Assembly: GCA_014843695.1 (NCBI GenBank)
Contig: CM026386.1
Location: 86,171,111 to 86,235,110, forward strand
Direction: 5' to 3'
Source of the DNA: Archivesica marissinica
Lineage: Eukaryota; Mollusca; Bivalvia; Venerida; Vesicomyidae
DNA length: 64,000 bases
Shown: positions 34,601 through 47,700 of the stretch, piece after piece
How positions within the stretch are numbered: the stretch's first letter is position 1
Layout: every line of letters starts with the position of its first letter
The notes under the pieces: model-generated
Databases searched by the model: none
What the model was told of the DNA's origin: nothing
Seen by the model: the letters and a program-made list of their open reading frames with translations, nothing else
Program-made: the position numbers and the translations under genes

Positions 34601-37600
34601 CACTATATGTTTGGTGGTGCAGTGTGAGTGTCGGACTACCTGCCACTATATGTATAGTGGTGCAGTGTGAGTGTCGGACTATCTGCCACTATATGTATAG
34701 TGGTGCAGTGTGAGTGTCGGACTAGCTGCCACTATATGTATAGTGGTGCAGTGTGAGTGTCGGACTAGCTGCCACTATATGTTTGGTGGTGCAGTGTGAG
34801 TGTCGGACTAGCTGCCACTATATGTATAGTGGTGCAGTGTGAGTGTCGGACTACCTGCCACTATATGTATAGTTGAGTGTGAGTGTCGACTACTGCCACT
34901 ATATGTTAGTGTGCAGTGTGAGTGTCGGACTATCTGCCACTATATGTATAGTGGTGCAGTGTGAGTGTCGGACTATCTGCCACTATATGTATAGTGGTGC
35001 AGTGTGAGTGTCGGACTAGCTGCCACTATATGTTTGGTGGTGCAGTGTGAGTGTCGGACTAGCTGCCACTATATGTATAGTGGTGCAGTGTGAGTGTCGG
35101 ACTAGCTGCCACTATATGTTTAGTGGTGCAGTGTGAGTGTCGGACTAGCTGCCACTATATGTTTGGTGGTGCAGTGTGAGTGTCGGAATCTGCCACTATA
35201 TGTATAGTGGTGCAGTGTGAGTGTCGGACTATCTGCCACTATATGTATAGTGGTGCAGTGTGAGTGTCGGACTATCTGCCACTATATGTATAGTGGTGCA
35301 GTGTGAGTGTCGGACTAGCTGCCACTATATGTTTGGTGGTGCAGTGTGAGTGTCGGACTAGCTGCCACTATATGTTTAGTGGTGCAGTGTGAGTGTCGGA
35401 CTACCTGCCACTATATGTATAGTGGTGCAGTGTGAGTGTCGGACTATCTGCCACTATATGTATAGTGGTGCAGTGTGAGTGTCGGACTAGCTGCCACTAT
35501 ATGTTTGGTGGTGCAGTGTGAGTGTCGGACTAGCTGCCACTATATGTTTGGTGGTGCAGTGTGAGTGTCGGACTACCTGCCACTATTTTGTGGTGCAGTG
35601 TGAGTGTCGGACTACTGCCACTATATGTATAGTGGTGCAGTGTGAGTGTCGGACTACCTGCCACTATATGTATAGTGGTGCAGTGTGAGTGTCGGACTAT
35701 CTGCCACTATATGTATAGTGGTGCAGTGTGAGTGTCGGACTAGCTGCCACTATATGTATAGTGGTGCAGTGTGAGTGTCGGACTAGCTGCCACTATATGT
35801 ATAGTGGTGCAGTGTGAGTGTCGGACTACCTGCCACTATATGTTCGGTGGTGCAGTGTGAGTGTCGGACTAGCTGCCACTATATGTATAGTGGTGCAGTG
35901 TGAGTGTCGGACTAGCTGCCACTATATGTATAGTGGTGCAGTGTGAGTGTCGGACTATCTGCCACTATATGTATAGTGGTGCAGTGTGAGTGTCGGACTA
36001 GCTGCCACTATATGTTTGGTGGTGCAGTGTGAGTGTCGGACTAGCTGCCACTATATGTTTGGTGGTGCAGTGTGAGTGTCGGACTACCTGCCACTATATG
36101 TTTGGTGGTGCAGTGTGAGTGTCGGACTAGCTGCCACTATATGTATAGTGGTGCAGTGTGAGTGTCGGACTACCTGCCACTATATGTTTGTGGTGCAGTG
36201 TGAGTGTCGGACTATCTGCCACTATATGTATAGTGGTGCAGTGTGAGTGTCGGACTACCTGCCACTATATGTATAGTGGTGCAGTGTGAGTGTCGGACTA
36301 TCTGCCACTATATGTATTGGTGCAGTGTGAGTGTCGGACTACTGCCACTATATGTATAGTGGTGCAGTGTGAGTGTCGGACTACCTGCCACTATATGTTA
36401 GTGGTGCAGTGTGAGTGTCGGACTACCTGCCACTATATGTATAGTGGTGCAGTGTGAGTGTCGGACTATCTGCCACTATATGTGTGGTGGTGTGAGTGTC
36501 GGACTAGCTGCCACTATATGTATAGTGGTGCAGTGTGAGTGTCGGACTACCTGCCACTATATGTATAGTGGTGCAGTGTGAGTGTCGGACTATCTGCCAC
36601 TATATGTATAGTGGTGCAGTGTGAGTGTCGGACTATCTGCCACTATATGTATAGTGGTGCAGTGTGAGTGTCGGACTAGCTGCCACTATATGTTTGGTGG
36701 TGCAGTGTGAGTGTCGGACTAGCTGCCACTATATGTTTGGTGGTGCAGTGTGAGTGTCGGACTAGCTGCCACTATATGTTTGGTGGTGCAGTGTGAGTGT
36801 CGGACTAGCTGCCACTATATGTTTGGTGGTGCAGTGTGAGTGTCGGACTAGCTGCCACTATATGTTTGGTGGTGCAGTGTGAGTGTCGGACTAGCTGCCA
36901 CTATATGTATAGTGGTGCAGTGTGAGTGTCGGACTACCTGCCACTATATGTATAGTGGTGCAGTGTGAGTGTCGGACTATCTGCCACTATATGTATAGTG
37001 GTGCAGTGTGAGTGTCGGACTAGCTGCCACTATATGTTTGGTGGTGCAGTGTGAGTGTCGGACTAGCTGCCACTATATGTTTGGTGGTGCAGTGTGAGTG
37101 TCGGACTACTGCCACTATATGTTGGTGCAGTGTGAGTGTCGGACTAGCTGCCACTATATGTTTAGTGGTGCAGTGTGAGTGTCGGACTACTGCCACTATA
37201 TGTATAGTGGTGCAGTGTGAGTGTCGGACTAGCTGCCACTATATGTATAGTGGTGCAGTGTGAGTGTCGGACTAGCTGCCACTATATTATAGTGGTGCAG
37301 TGTGAGTGTCGGACTATCTGCCACTATATGTATAGTGGTGCAGTGTGAGTGTCGGACTATCTGCCACTATATGTATAGTGGTGCAGTGTGAGTGTCGGAC
37401 TACCTGCCACTATATGTATAGTGGTGCAGTGTGAGTGTCGGACTATCTGCCACTATATGTATAGTGGTGCAGTGTGAGTGTCGGACTAGCTGCCACTATA
37501 TGTATAGTGGTGCAGTGTGAGTGTCGGACTAGCTGCCACTATATGTATAGTGGTGCAGTGTGAGTGTCGGACTACCTGCCACTATATGTTTGGTGGTGCA

Positions 37601-40600
37601 GTGTGAGTGTCGGACTAGCTGCCACTATATGTTTGGTGGTGCAGTGTGAGTGTCGGACTACCTGCCACTATATGTATAGTGGTGCAGTGTGAGTGTCGGA
37701 CTACCTGCCACTATATGTATAGTGGTGCAGTGTGAGTGTCGGACTAGCTGCCACTATATGTTTGGTGGTGCAGTGTGAGTGTCGGACTAGCTGCCACTAT
37801 ATGTTTGGTGGTGCAGTGTGAGTGTCGGACTACCTGCCACTATATGTTCGGTGGTGCAGTGTGAGTGTCGGACTAGCTGCCACTATATGTATAGTGGTGC
37901 AGTGTGAGTGTCGGACTACCTGCCACTATATGTTTGGTGGTGCAGTGTGAGTGTCGGACTATCTGCCACTATATGTATAGTGGTGCAGTGTGAGTGTCGG
38001 ACTACCTGCCACTATATGTAGTGGTGCAGTGTGAGTGTCGGACTACTGCCACTATATGTAGTGGTGCAGTGTGAGTGTCGGACTACTGCCACTATATGTA
38101 TAGGTGCAGTGTGAGTGTCGACACTGCCACTATATTTCGGTGGTGCAGTGTGAGTGTCGGACTACCTGCCACTATATGTTTAGTGGTGCAGTGTGAGTGT
38201 CGGACTATCTGCCACTATATGTATAGTGGTGCAGTGTGAGTGTCGGACTAGCTGCCACTATATGTATAGTGGTGCAGTGTGAGTGTCGGACTAGCTGCCA
38301 CTATATGTTTGGTGGTGCAGTGTGAGTGTCGGACTATCTGCCACTATATGTATAGTGGTGCAGTGTGAGTGTCGGACTACCTGCCACTATATGTATAGTG
38401 GTGCAGTGTGAGTGTCGGACTAGCTGCCACTATATGTATAGTGGTGCAGTGTGAGTGTCGGACTAGCTGCCACTATATGTATAGTGGTGCAGTGTGAGTG
38501 TCGGACTAGCTGCCACTATATGTATAGTGGTGCAGTGTGAGTGTCGGACTACCTGCCACTATATGTATAGTGGTGCAGTGTGAGTGTCGGACTAGCTGCC
38601 ACTATATGTATAGTGGTGCAGTGTGAGTGTCGGACTATCTGCCACTATATGTATAGTGGTGCAGTGTGAGTGTCGGACTAGCTGCCACTATATGTATAGT
38701 GGTGCAGTGTGAGTGTCGGACTACCTGCCACTATATGTATAGTGGTGCAGTGTGAGTGTCGGACTACCTGCCACTATATGTATAGTGGTGCAGTGTGAGT
38801 GTCGGACTATCTGCCACTATATGTATAGTGGTGCAGTGTGAGTGTCGGACTACCTGCCACTATATGTTGTGGTGCAGTGTGAGTGTCGGACTAGCTGCCA
38901 CTATATGTTTAGTGGTGCAGTGTGAGTGTCGGACTACCTGCCACTATATGTTTGGTGCAGTGTGAGTGTCGGACTACTGCCACTATGTTGTGGTGCAGTG
39001 TGAGTGTCGACTACTCCACTATATGTATAGTGGTGCAGTGTGAGTGTCGGACTATCTGCCACTATATGTATAGGTGCAGTGTGAGTGTCGGACTAGCTGC
39101 CACTATATGTATAGTGGTGCAGTGTGAGTGTCGGACTAGCTGCCACTATATGTTTGGTGGTGCAGTGTGAGTGTCGGACTAGCTGCCACTATATGTATAG
39201 TGGTGCAGTGTGAGTGTCGGACTAGCTGCCACTATATGTTTGGTGGTGCAGTGTGAGTGTCGGACTAGCTGCCACTATATGTTTGGTGGTGCAGTGTGAG
39301 TGTCGGACTAGCTGCCACTATATGTATAGTGGTGCAGTGTGAGTGTCGGACTATCTGCCACTATATGTATAGTGGTGCAGTGTGAGTGTCGGACTAGCTG
39401 CCACTATATGTATAGTGGTGCAGTGTGAGTGTCGGACTATCTGCCACTATATGTATAGTGGTGCAGTGTGAGTGTCGGACTACCTGCCACTATATGTATA
39501 GTGGTGCAGTGTGAGTGTCGGACTAGCTGCCACTATATGTATAGTGGTGCAGTGTGAGTGTCGGACTACCTGCCACTATATGTATAGTGGTGCAGTGTGA
39601 GTGTCGGACTATCTGCCACTATATGTATAGTGGTGCAGTGTGAGTGTCGGACTACCTGCCACTATATGTTAGGTGGTGCAGTGTGAGTGTCGGACTAGCT
39701 GCCACTATATGTATAGTGGTGCAGTGTGAGTGTCGGACTAGCTGCCACTATATGTATAGTGGTGCAGTGTGAGTGTCGGACTAGCTGCCACTATATGTAT
39801 AGTGGTGCAGTGTGAGTGTCGGACTAGCTGCCACTATATGTATAGTGGTGCAGTGTGAGTGTCGGACTACCTGCCACTATATGTTTGGTGGTGCAGTGTG
39901 AGTGTCGGACTAGCTGCCACTATATGTATAGTGGTGCAGTGTGAGTGTCGGACTACCTGCCACTATATGTATAGTGGTGCAGTGTGAGTGTCGGACTATC
40001 TGCCACTATATGTATAGTGGTGCAGTGTGAGTGTCGGACTATCTGCCACTATATGTATAGTGGTGCAGTGTGAGTGTCGGACTAGCTGCCACTATATGTT
40101 TGGTGGTGCAGTGTGAGTGTCGGACTACCTGCCACTATATGTATAGTGGTGCAGTGTGAGTGTCGGACTACCTGCCACTATATGTATAGTGGTGCAGTGT
40201 GAGTGTCGGACTACTGCCACTATAGTATAGTGGTGCAGTGTGAGTGTCGGACTAGCTGCCACTATATGTTTGGTGGTGCAGTGTGAGTGTCGGACTAGCT
40301 GCCACTATATGTTTGGTGGTGCAGTGTGAGTGTCGGACTAGCTGCCACTATATGTTTAGTGGTGCAGTGTGAGTGTCGGACTAGCTGCCACTATATGTAT
40401 AGTGGTGCAGTGTGAGTGTCGGACTATCTGCCACTATATGTATAGTGGTGCAGTGTGAGTGTCGGACTAGCTGCCACTATATGTTGGCAACCACATGTTG
40501 TGGTGCAGTGTGAGTGTCGGACTATGCCACTATATGTATAGTGGTGCAGTGTGAGTGTCGGACTAGCTGCCACTATATGTATAGTGGTGCAGTGTGAGTG

Positions 40601-42487
40601 TCGGACTACCTGCCACTATATGTTTGGTGGTGCAGTGTGAGTGTCGGACTAGCTGCCACTATATGTATAGTGGTGCAGTGTGAGTGTCGGACTACCTGCC
40701 ACTATATGTTTGGTGGTGCAGTGTGAGTGTCGGACTATCTGCCACTATATGTATAGTGGTGCAGTGTGAGTGTCGGACTATCTGCCACTATATGTTTGGT
40801 GGTGCAGTGTGAGTGTCGGACTACCTGCCACTATATGTATAGTGGTGCAGTGTGAGTGTCGGACTAGCTGCCACTATATGTTTGGTGGTGCAGTGTGAGT
40901 GTCGGACTAGCTGCCACTATATGTATAGTGGTGCAGTGTGAGTGTCGGACTATCTGCCACTATATGTATAGTGGTGCAGTGTGAGTGTCGGACTAGCTGC
41001 CACTATATGTATAGTGGTGCAGTGTGAGTGTCGGACTACCTGCCACTATATGTTTAGTGGTGCAGTGTGAGTGTCGGACTATCTGCCACTATATGTATAG
41101 TGGTGCAGTGTGAGTGTCGGACTATCTGCCACTATATGTATAGTGGTGCAGTGTGAGTGTCGGACTACCTGCCACTATATGTTTGGTGGTGCAGTGTGAG
41201 TGTCGGACTATCTGCCACTATATGTTTGGTGGTGCAGTGTGAGTGTCGGACTACCTGCCACTATATGTATAGTGGTGCAGTGTGAGTGTCGGACTAGCTG
41301 CCACTATATGTTTGGTGGTGCAGTGTGAGTGTCGGACTAGCTGCCACTATATGTATAGTGGTGCAGTGTGAGTGTCGGACTAGCTGCCACTATATGTTTG
41401 GTGGTGCAGTGTGAGTGTCGGACTACCTGCCACTATATGTTCGGTGGTGCAGTGTGAGTGTCGGACTATCTGCCACTATATGTATAGTGGTGCAGTGTGA
41501 GTGTCGGACTACCTGCCACTATATGTATAGTGGTGCAGTGTGAGTGTCGGACTATCTGCCACTATATGTATAGTGGTGCAGTGTGAGTGTCGGACTATCT
41601 GCCACTATATGATATGGTGCAGTGTGAGTGTCGGACTACTGCCACTATATGTATAGTGGTGCAGTGTGAGTGTCGGACTACCTGCCACTATATGTATAGT
41701 GGTGCAGTGTGAGTGTCGGACTATCTGCCACTATATGTATAGTGGTGCAGTGTGAGTGTCGGACTACCTGCCACTATATGTTTGGTGGTGCAGTGTGAGT
41801 GTCGGACTATCTGCCACTATATGTATAGTGGTGCAGTGTGAGTGTCGGACTAGCTGCCACTATATGTTTGGTGGTGCAGTGTGAGTGTCGGACTAGCTGC
41901 CACTATATGTTTGGTGGTGCAGTGTGAGTGTCGGACTACCTGCCACTATATGTATAGTGGTGCAGTGTGAGTGTCGGACTACTGCCACTATATGTATAGT
42001 GGTGCAGTGTGAGTGTCGGACTACTGCCACTATGTATAGTGGTGCAGTGTGAGTGTCGGACTAGCTGCCACTATATGTTTGGTGGTGCAGTGTGAGTGTC
42101 GGACTACCTGCCACTATATGTATAGTGGTGCAGTGTGAGTGTCGGACTATCTGCCACTATATGTATAGTGGTGCAGTGTGAGTGTCGGACTAGCTGCCAC
42201 TATATGTTTGGTGGTGCAGTGTGAGTGTCGGACTAGCTGCCACTATATGTATAGTGGTGCAGTGTGAGTGTCGGACTAGCTGCCACTATATGTTTGGTGG
42301 TGCAGTGTGAGTGTCGGACTACCTGCCACTATATGTATAGTGGTGCAGTGTGAGTGTCGGACTATCTGCCACTATATGTATAGTGGTGCAGTGTGAGTGT
42401 CGGACTACCTGCCACTATATGTTTGGTGGTGCAGTGTGAGTGTCGGACTACCTGCCACTATATGTTTAGTGGTGCAGTGTGAGTGTC
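31671..42487. repeat. 43-bp satellite array, about 250 copies
   Basis: The unit is 43 bp, for example from 31,674 to 31,716. Each unit has a core CCACTATA-TG-TATAGTGG, a perfect dyad with eight-base arms, then GTGCAGTGTGAGTGTCGGAC. Two main sub-types occur: the perfect dyad, and a version with TTTGGTGG (sometimes TTCGGTGG) in the right arm that breaks pairing. The base before CTGCC varies (C, T or G). The left edge at 31,671 is abrupt, without diverged monomers. The array runs into the N gap, so its true length is unknown. Short monomers cluster in several places (see findings). Confidence 0.97.
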
Positions 42488-43487
42488 NNNNNNNNNNNNN
42501 NNNNNNNNNNNNNNNNNNNNNNNNNNNNNNNNNNNNNNNNNNNNNNNNNNNNNNNNNNNNNNNNNNNNNNNNNNNNNNNNNNNNNNNNNNNNNNNNNNNN
42601 NNNNNNNNNNNNNNNNNNNNNNNNNNNNNNNNNNNNNNNNNNNNNNNNNNNNNNNNNNNNNNNNNNNNNNNNNNNNNNNNNNNNNNNNNNNNNNNNNNNN
42701 NNNNNNNNNNNNNNNNNNNNNNNNNNNNNNNNNNNNNNNNNNNNNNNNNNNNNNNNNNNNNNNNNNNNNNNNNNNNNNNNNNNNNNNNNNNNNNNNNNNN
42801 NNNNNNNNNNNNNNNNNNNNNNNNNNNNNNNNNNNNNNNNNNNNNNNNNNNNNNNNNNNNNNNNNNNNNNNNNNNNNNNNNNNNNNNNNNNNNNNNNNNN
42901 NNNNNNNNNNNNNNNNNNNNNNNNNNNNNNNNNNNNNNNNNNNNNNNNNNNNNNNNNNNNNNNNNNNNNNNNNNNNNNNNNNNNNNNNNNNNNNNNNNNN
43001 NNNNNNNNNNNNNNNNNNNNNNNNNNNNNNNNNNNNNNNNNNNNNNNNNNNNNNNNNNNNNNNNNNNNNNNNNNNNNNNNNNNNNNNNNNNNNNNNNNNN
43101 NNNNNNNNNNNNNNNNNNNNNNNNNNNNNNNNNNNNNNNNNNNNNNNNNNNNNNNNNNNNNNNNNNNNNNNNNNNNNNNNNNNNNNNNNNNNNNNNNNNN
43201 NNNNNNNNNNNNNNNNNNNNNNNNNNNNNNNNNNNNNNNNNNNNNNNNNNNNNNNNNNNNNNNNNNNNNNNNNNNNNNNNNNNNNNNNNNNNNNNNNNNN
43301 NNNNNNNNNNNNNNNNNNNNNNNNNNNNNNNNNNNNNNNNNNNNNNNNNNNNNNNNNNNNNNNNNNNNNNNNNNNNNNNNNNNNNNNNNNNNNNNNNNNN
43401 NNNNNNNNNNNNNNNNNNNNNNNNNNNNNNNNNNNNNNNNNNNNNNNNNNNNNNNNNNNNNNNNNNNNNNNNNNNNNNNNNNNNNNN
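42488..43487. other. Assembly gap (1000 N)
   Basis: Exactly 1000 unresolved bases, a standard placeholder length, placed at the right end of the 43-bp satellite. The array probably extends into it; the actual size is unknown. Apparent open frames across it are artefacts. Confidence 0.99.
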
Positions 43488-43688
43488 CTGCATGTACTAC
43501 TATCATATTTGTGCCGGGTTTGCAACTTGAGGGATTCAAAAAATAGGCCGGTCCAAAATTTATCGCCAAACTATATATGGCACCTCTCCTTTCACCATTG
43601 GTTCATCTCCAGAAAAACAAGGAACTTTGGGTAAAACTGGGTGGATATGAGATTAGGTAAACAAGATAGGCCTAGGGGGTACGGAGTA
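43488..43688. other. No supported gene
   Basis: About 200 bases between the gap and the MSDP ORF. I see no gene or repeat. The 43-bp unit is not present here, so the satellite ends inside the gap. Confidence 0.5.
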
Positions 43689-44018
43689 CTACATATAGGT
43701 GGTATAACTTGCCTCTAAAGGCACCTCATAAGCATTCGCCACTGAAAAAGGTGCAGACAACATCGGTGGTTCATAAGATGACTTATGTAAACCATAGCCA
43801 CTAGTGGGCTGTGTCTGTGCCGTCTTTGGTCTTGCTCCTGTTTGCATCTGCAATAACTTCTCGGTCAAATACATTTGTGTAGGATTTGGTACAGATGGTG
43901 GGCTAGGACTTGAAGATTTTGGAACCAGATCAAATTTCTGCTGTATAAGAGCAAACATCTCCTCCATAGTTGTCGGCATTTGGGAATCCGAAGTGTCAGG
44001 TACTCTGGGATCCGACAT
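43689..44018 (-). CDS. Unrecognised 110-aa ORF, perhaps a 5' exon
   Basis: Starting at the ATG at 44,018 (minus strand), the ORF reads MSDPRVPDTSDSQMPTTMEE, then a Ser/Pro-rich stretch and YLTEKLLQMQTGARPKTAQ, ending YEVPLEASYTTYM. The last bases include AG|GCAAGT, which fits a rare GC-AG splice donor, so coding may end at PLE and continue in an unseen exon. The upstream 5' sequence is A/T-rich. I recognise no domain. It could be the first coding exon of a host gene or the Gag start of a retroelement cut by the gap. Confidence 0.4.
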   Translation of the reverse strand: MSDPRVPDTSDSQMPTTMEEMFALIQQKFDLVPKSSSPSPPSVPNPTQMYLTEKLLQMQTGARPKTAQTQPTSGYGLHKSSYEPPMLSAPFSVANAYEVPLEASYTTYM

Positions 44019-44123
44019 GATGTATACAGTATATGGGTCACAAAAACAAAAAATTCCCAAGAACACAATATTCGAACAAAATATACACGTTCCCAAAAAT
44101 GCTTCACGACTCCAATAAGTCAC

Positions 44124-44740
44124 GAAAGGTTACGCGAATACGTATACGCGAATAAATGTGCACATACCGCAAACGAAAATAAACCGCATAAAAATGTATG
44201 CATATACAAACAAAAATTATGATTGCCCAAAAAACAACATTGGGAACTCCAGTAACTGAAATACCAATATATATCTAGTTAATCAGCAACCGCCAGCTAA
44301 ATATAACTAATAGCGTAAGAACTTATTATCTAACACCATTAAATATAATTCTGCACACATTACTTTTATTTGTAATTAAATATAAGTAATTTCTTTCTAT
44401 GGCTATTTCTGAAAAAGAAAATTCAATATATTAATTGGATTACTAATCCAATGTCACATGACCAAAATGAACCACTAGGTCAAATAACCTGTAATTATGT
44501 CAACTGTAAATCTTACACAATAGATCAATTGTAGTACTGGTCACTACTTCTGTCTAGATAAACACCAGCAGTCACACCTGTTGATTTCAAAGATATAGTT
44601 AGACAATATTACCGTAGTTATACTATAAAATAATTAAAGCAATTGTTGAACAAAATCCTGAAATGAAATGAGTTAATATACAGAATACTAATCACATCTG
44701 TTGCAAATTTTCACAAAATAATATACACCTGAAAAGTATT
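44124..44740. other. No recognisable gene
   Basis: A/T-rich sequence between the MSDP ORF and the start of the 32-bp satellite. Nothing supported. Confidence 0.6.
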
Positions 44741-47700
44741 CAATCCAAAGTATGCCATCGTTTATACACAATCCAAACACAGTATGCCATCGTTTATACA
44801 CAATCCAAACACAGTATGCCAATGTGAATACACACTCCAAACACAGTATGCCATCGTTTATGCACAATTCAAACACAGTATGCCATCGTTTATACACAAT
44901 TCAAACACAGTATGCCATCGTTTATACATAATCCAAACAAAGTATGCCATCGTTTATACACAATTCAAACACAGTATGCCATCGTTTATACACAATCCAA
45001 ACACAGTATGCCATCGTTTATACACAATTCAAACACAGTATGACATCGTTTATACAAAATCCAAACACAGAATGCCATCGTTTATACACAATTCAAACAC
45101 AGTATGCCATCGTTTATACACAATTCAAACACAGTATGCCATCGTTTATACACAATCCAAACACAGTATGCCATCGTTTATACACAATTCAAACATAGTA
45201 TGCCATCGTTTATACACAATCCAAACAAAGTATGCCATCGTTTATACACAATTCAAACACAGTATGCCATCGTTTATACACAATCCAAACAAAGTATGCC
45301 ATCGTTTATACACAATCCAAACACAGTATGCCATCTTTTATACACAATTCAAACACAGTATGCCATCGTTTATACACAATCCAAACAAAGTATGCCATCG
45401 TTTATACACAATTCAAACACAGTATGCCATCGTTTATACACAATCCAAACACAGTATGCCATCGTTTATACACAATTCAAACACAGTATATCATCGTTTA
45501 TACACAATCCAAACACAGTATGCCATCGTTTATACACAATTCAAACACAGTATGCCATCGTTTATACACAATCCAAAAAGCTATGCCATCGTTTATACAC
45601 AATCCAAACAAAGTATGCCATCGTTTATACACAATCCAAACACAGTATGCCATCGTTTATACACAATTCAAACACAGTATGCCATCGTTTATACACAATC
45701 CAAACACAGTATGCCATCGTTTATACACAATCCAAACAAAGTATGCCATCGTTTATACACAATTCAAACACAGTATATCATCGTTTATACACAATCCAAA
45801 CACAGTATACCATCGTTTATACACAATTCAAACACAGTATGCCATCGTTTATACACAATTCAAACACAGTATGCCATCGTTTATACCAATCCAAACACAG
45901 TATGCCATCGTTTATACACAATTCAAACACAGCATGCCATCGTTTATACACAATTCAAGCACAGTATGCCATCGTTTATACACAATCCAAACACAGTATG
46001 CCATCGTTTATACACAATCTAAACACAGTATGCCATCGTTTATACACAATCCAAACACAGTATGCTATCGTTTATACACAATTCAAACACAGTATGCCAT
46101 CATGTATACACAATTCACACACAGTATGCCATCGTTTATACACAATCCAAACACAGTATGCCATCGTGTATACACAATTCAAACACAGTATGCCATCGTG
46201 TATACACAATCCAAACACAGTATGCCATCGTTTATACACAATCCAAACACAGTATGCCATCGTTTATACACAATCCAAACACAGTATTCCATCGTTTATA
46301 CACAATTCAAACACAGTATGCCATCATTTATACACACTTCAAACACAGTATGCCATCATTTATACACAATTCAAACACAGTATGCCATCGTTTATACACA
46401 ATTCAAACACCGTACGCCATCGTTTATACACAATTCAAACACATTATGCCATCATTTATACACAATTCAAACACAGTATGCCATCATTTATACACAATTC
46501 AAACACAGTATGCCATCGTTTATACACAATCCAAACACAGTATGCCATCGTTTATACACAATCCAAACACAGTATGCCATCGTTTATACACAATTCAAAC
46601 ACAGTATGCCATCGTTTATACACAATTCAAACACAGTATACCATCGTTTATACACAATCCAAACACAGAATGCCATCGTTTATACACAATCCAAACACAG
46701 TATGCTATCGTTTATACACAATCCAAACACAGTATGCCATCGTTTATACACAATCCAAACACAGTATGCCATCGTTTATACACAATCCAAACACAGTATG
46801 CCATCATTTATACACAATCCAAACACAGTATACCATCGTTTATACACAATTCAAACACAGTATGCCATCGTTTATACACAATCCAAACACAGTATGCCAT
46901 CGTTTATACACAATTCAAACACAGTATGCCATCGTTTATACACAATTTAAACACAGTATGCCATCGTTTATACACAATCCAAACACAGTATGCCATCGTT
47001 TATACACAATTCAAACACAGTATGCCATCGTTTATACACAATACAAACACAGTATGCCATCGTTTATACACAATACAAACACAGTATGCCATCGTTTATA
47101 CACAATACAAACACAGTATGCCATCGTTTATACACAATACAAACACAGTATGCCATCGTTTATACACAATACAAACACAGTATGCCATCGTTTATACACA
47201 ATACAAACACAGTATGCCATCGTTTATACACAATACAAACACAGTATGCCATCGTTTATACACAATACAAACACAGTATGCCATCGTTTATACAATCCAA
47301 ACACAGTATGCCATCGTTTATACACAATTCAAACACAGTATGCCATCGTTTATACACAATACAAACACAGTATGCCATCGTTTATACACAATCCAAACAC
47401 AGTATGCCATCGTTTATACACAATTCAAACACAGTATGCCATCATTTATACACAATACAAACACAGTATGCCATCATTTATACACAATACAAACACAGTA
47501 TGCCATCGTTTATACACAATTCAAACACAGTATGCCATCGTTTATACACAATACAAAACAGTATGCATCGTTTATACACAATTATGCCATCTTATACACA
47601 ACAACACAGTATGCCATCGTTATACACAATCAAACACAGTATGCCATCGTTTATACACAATACAAACACAGTATGCCATCGTTTATACACAAAAAACACA

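Noticed and set aside
42397..43634. Open frames across the N run
   Set aside because: Unknown bases cannot contain observed stops, so these are artefacts of the assembly gap.
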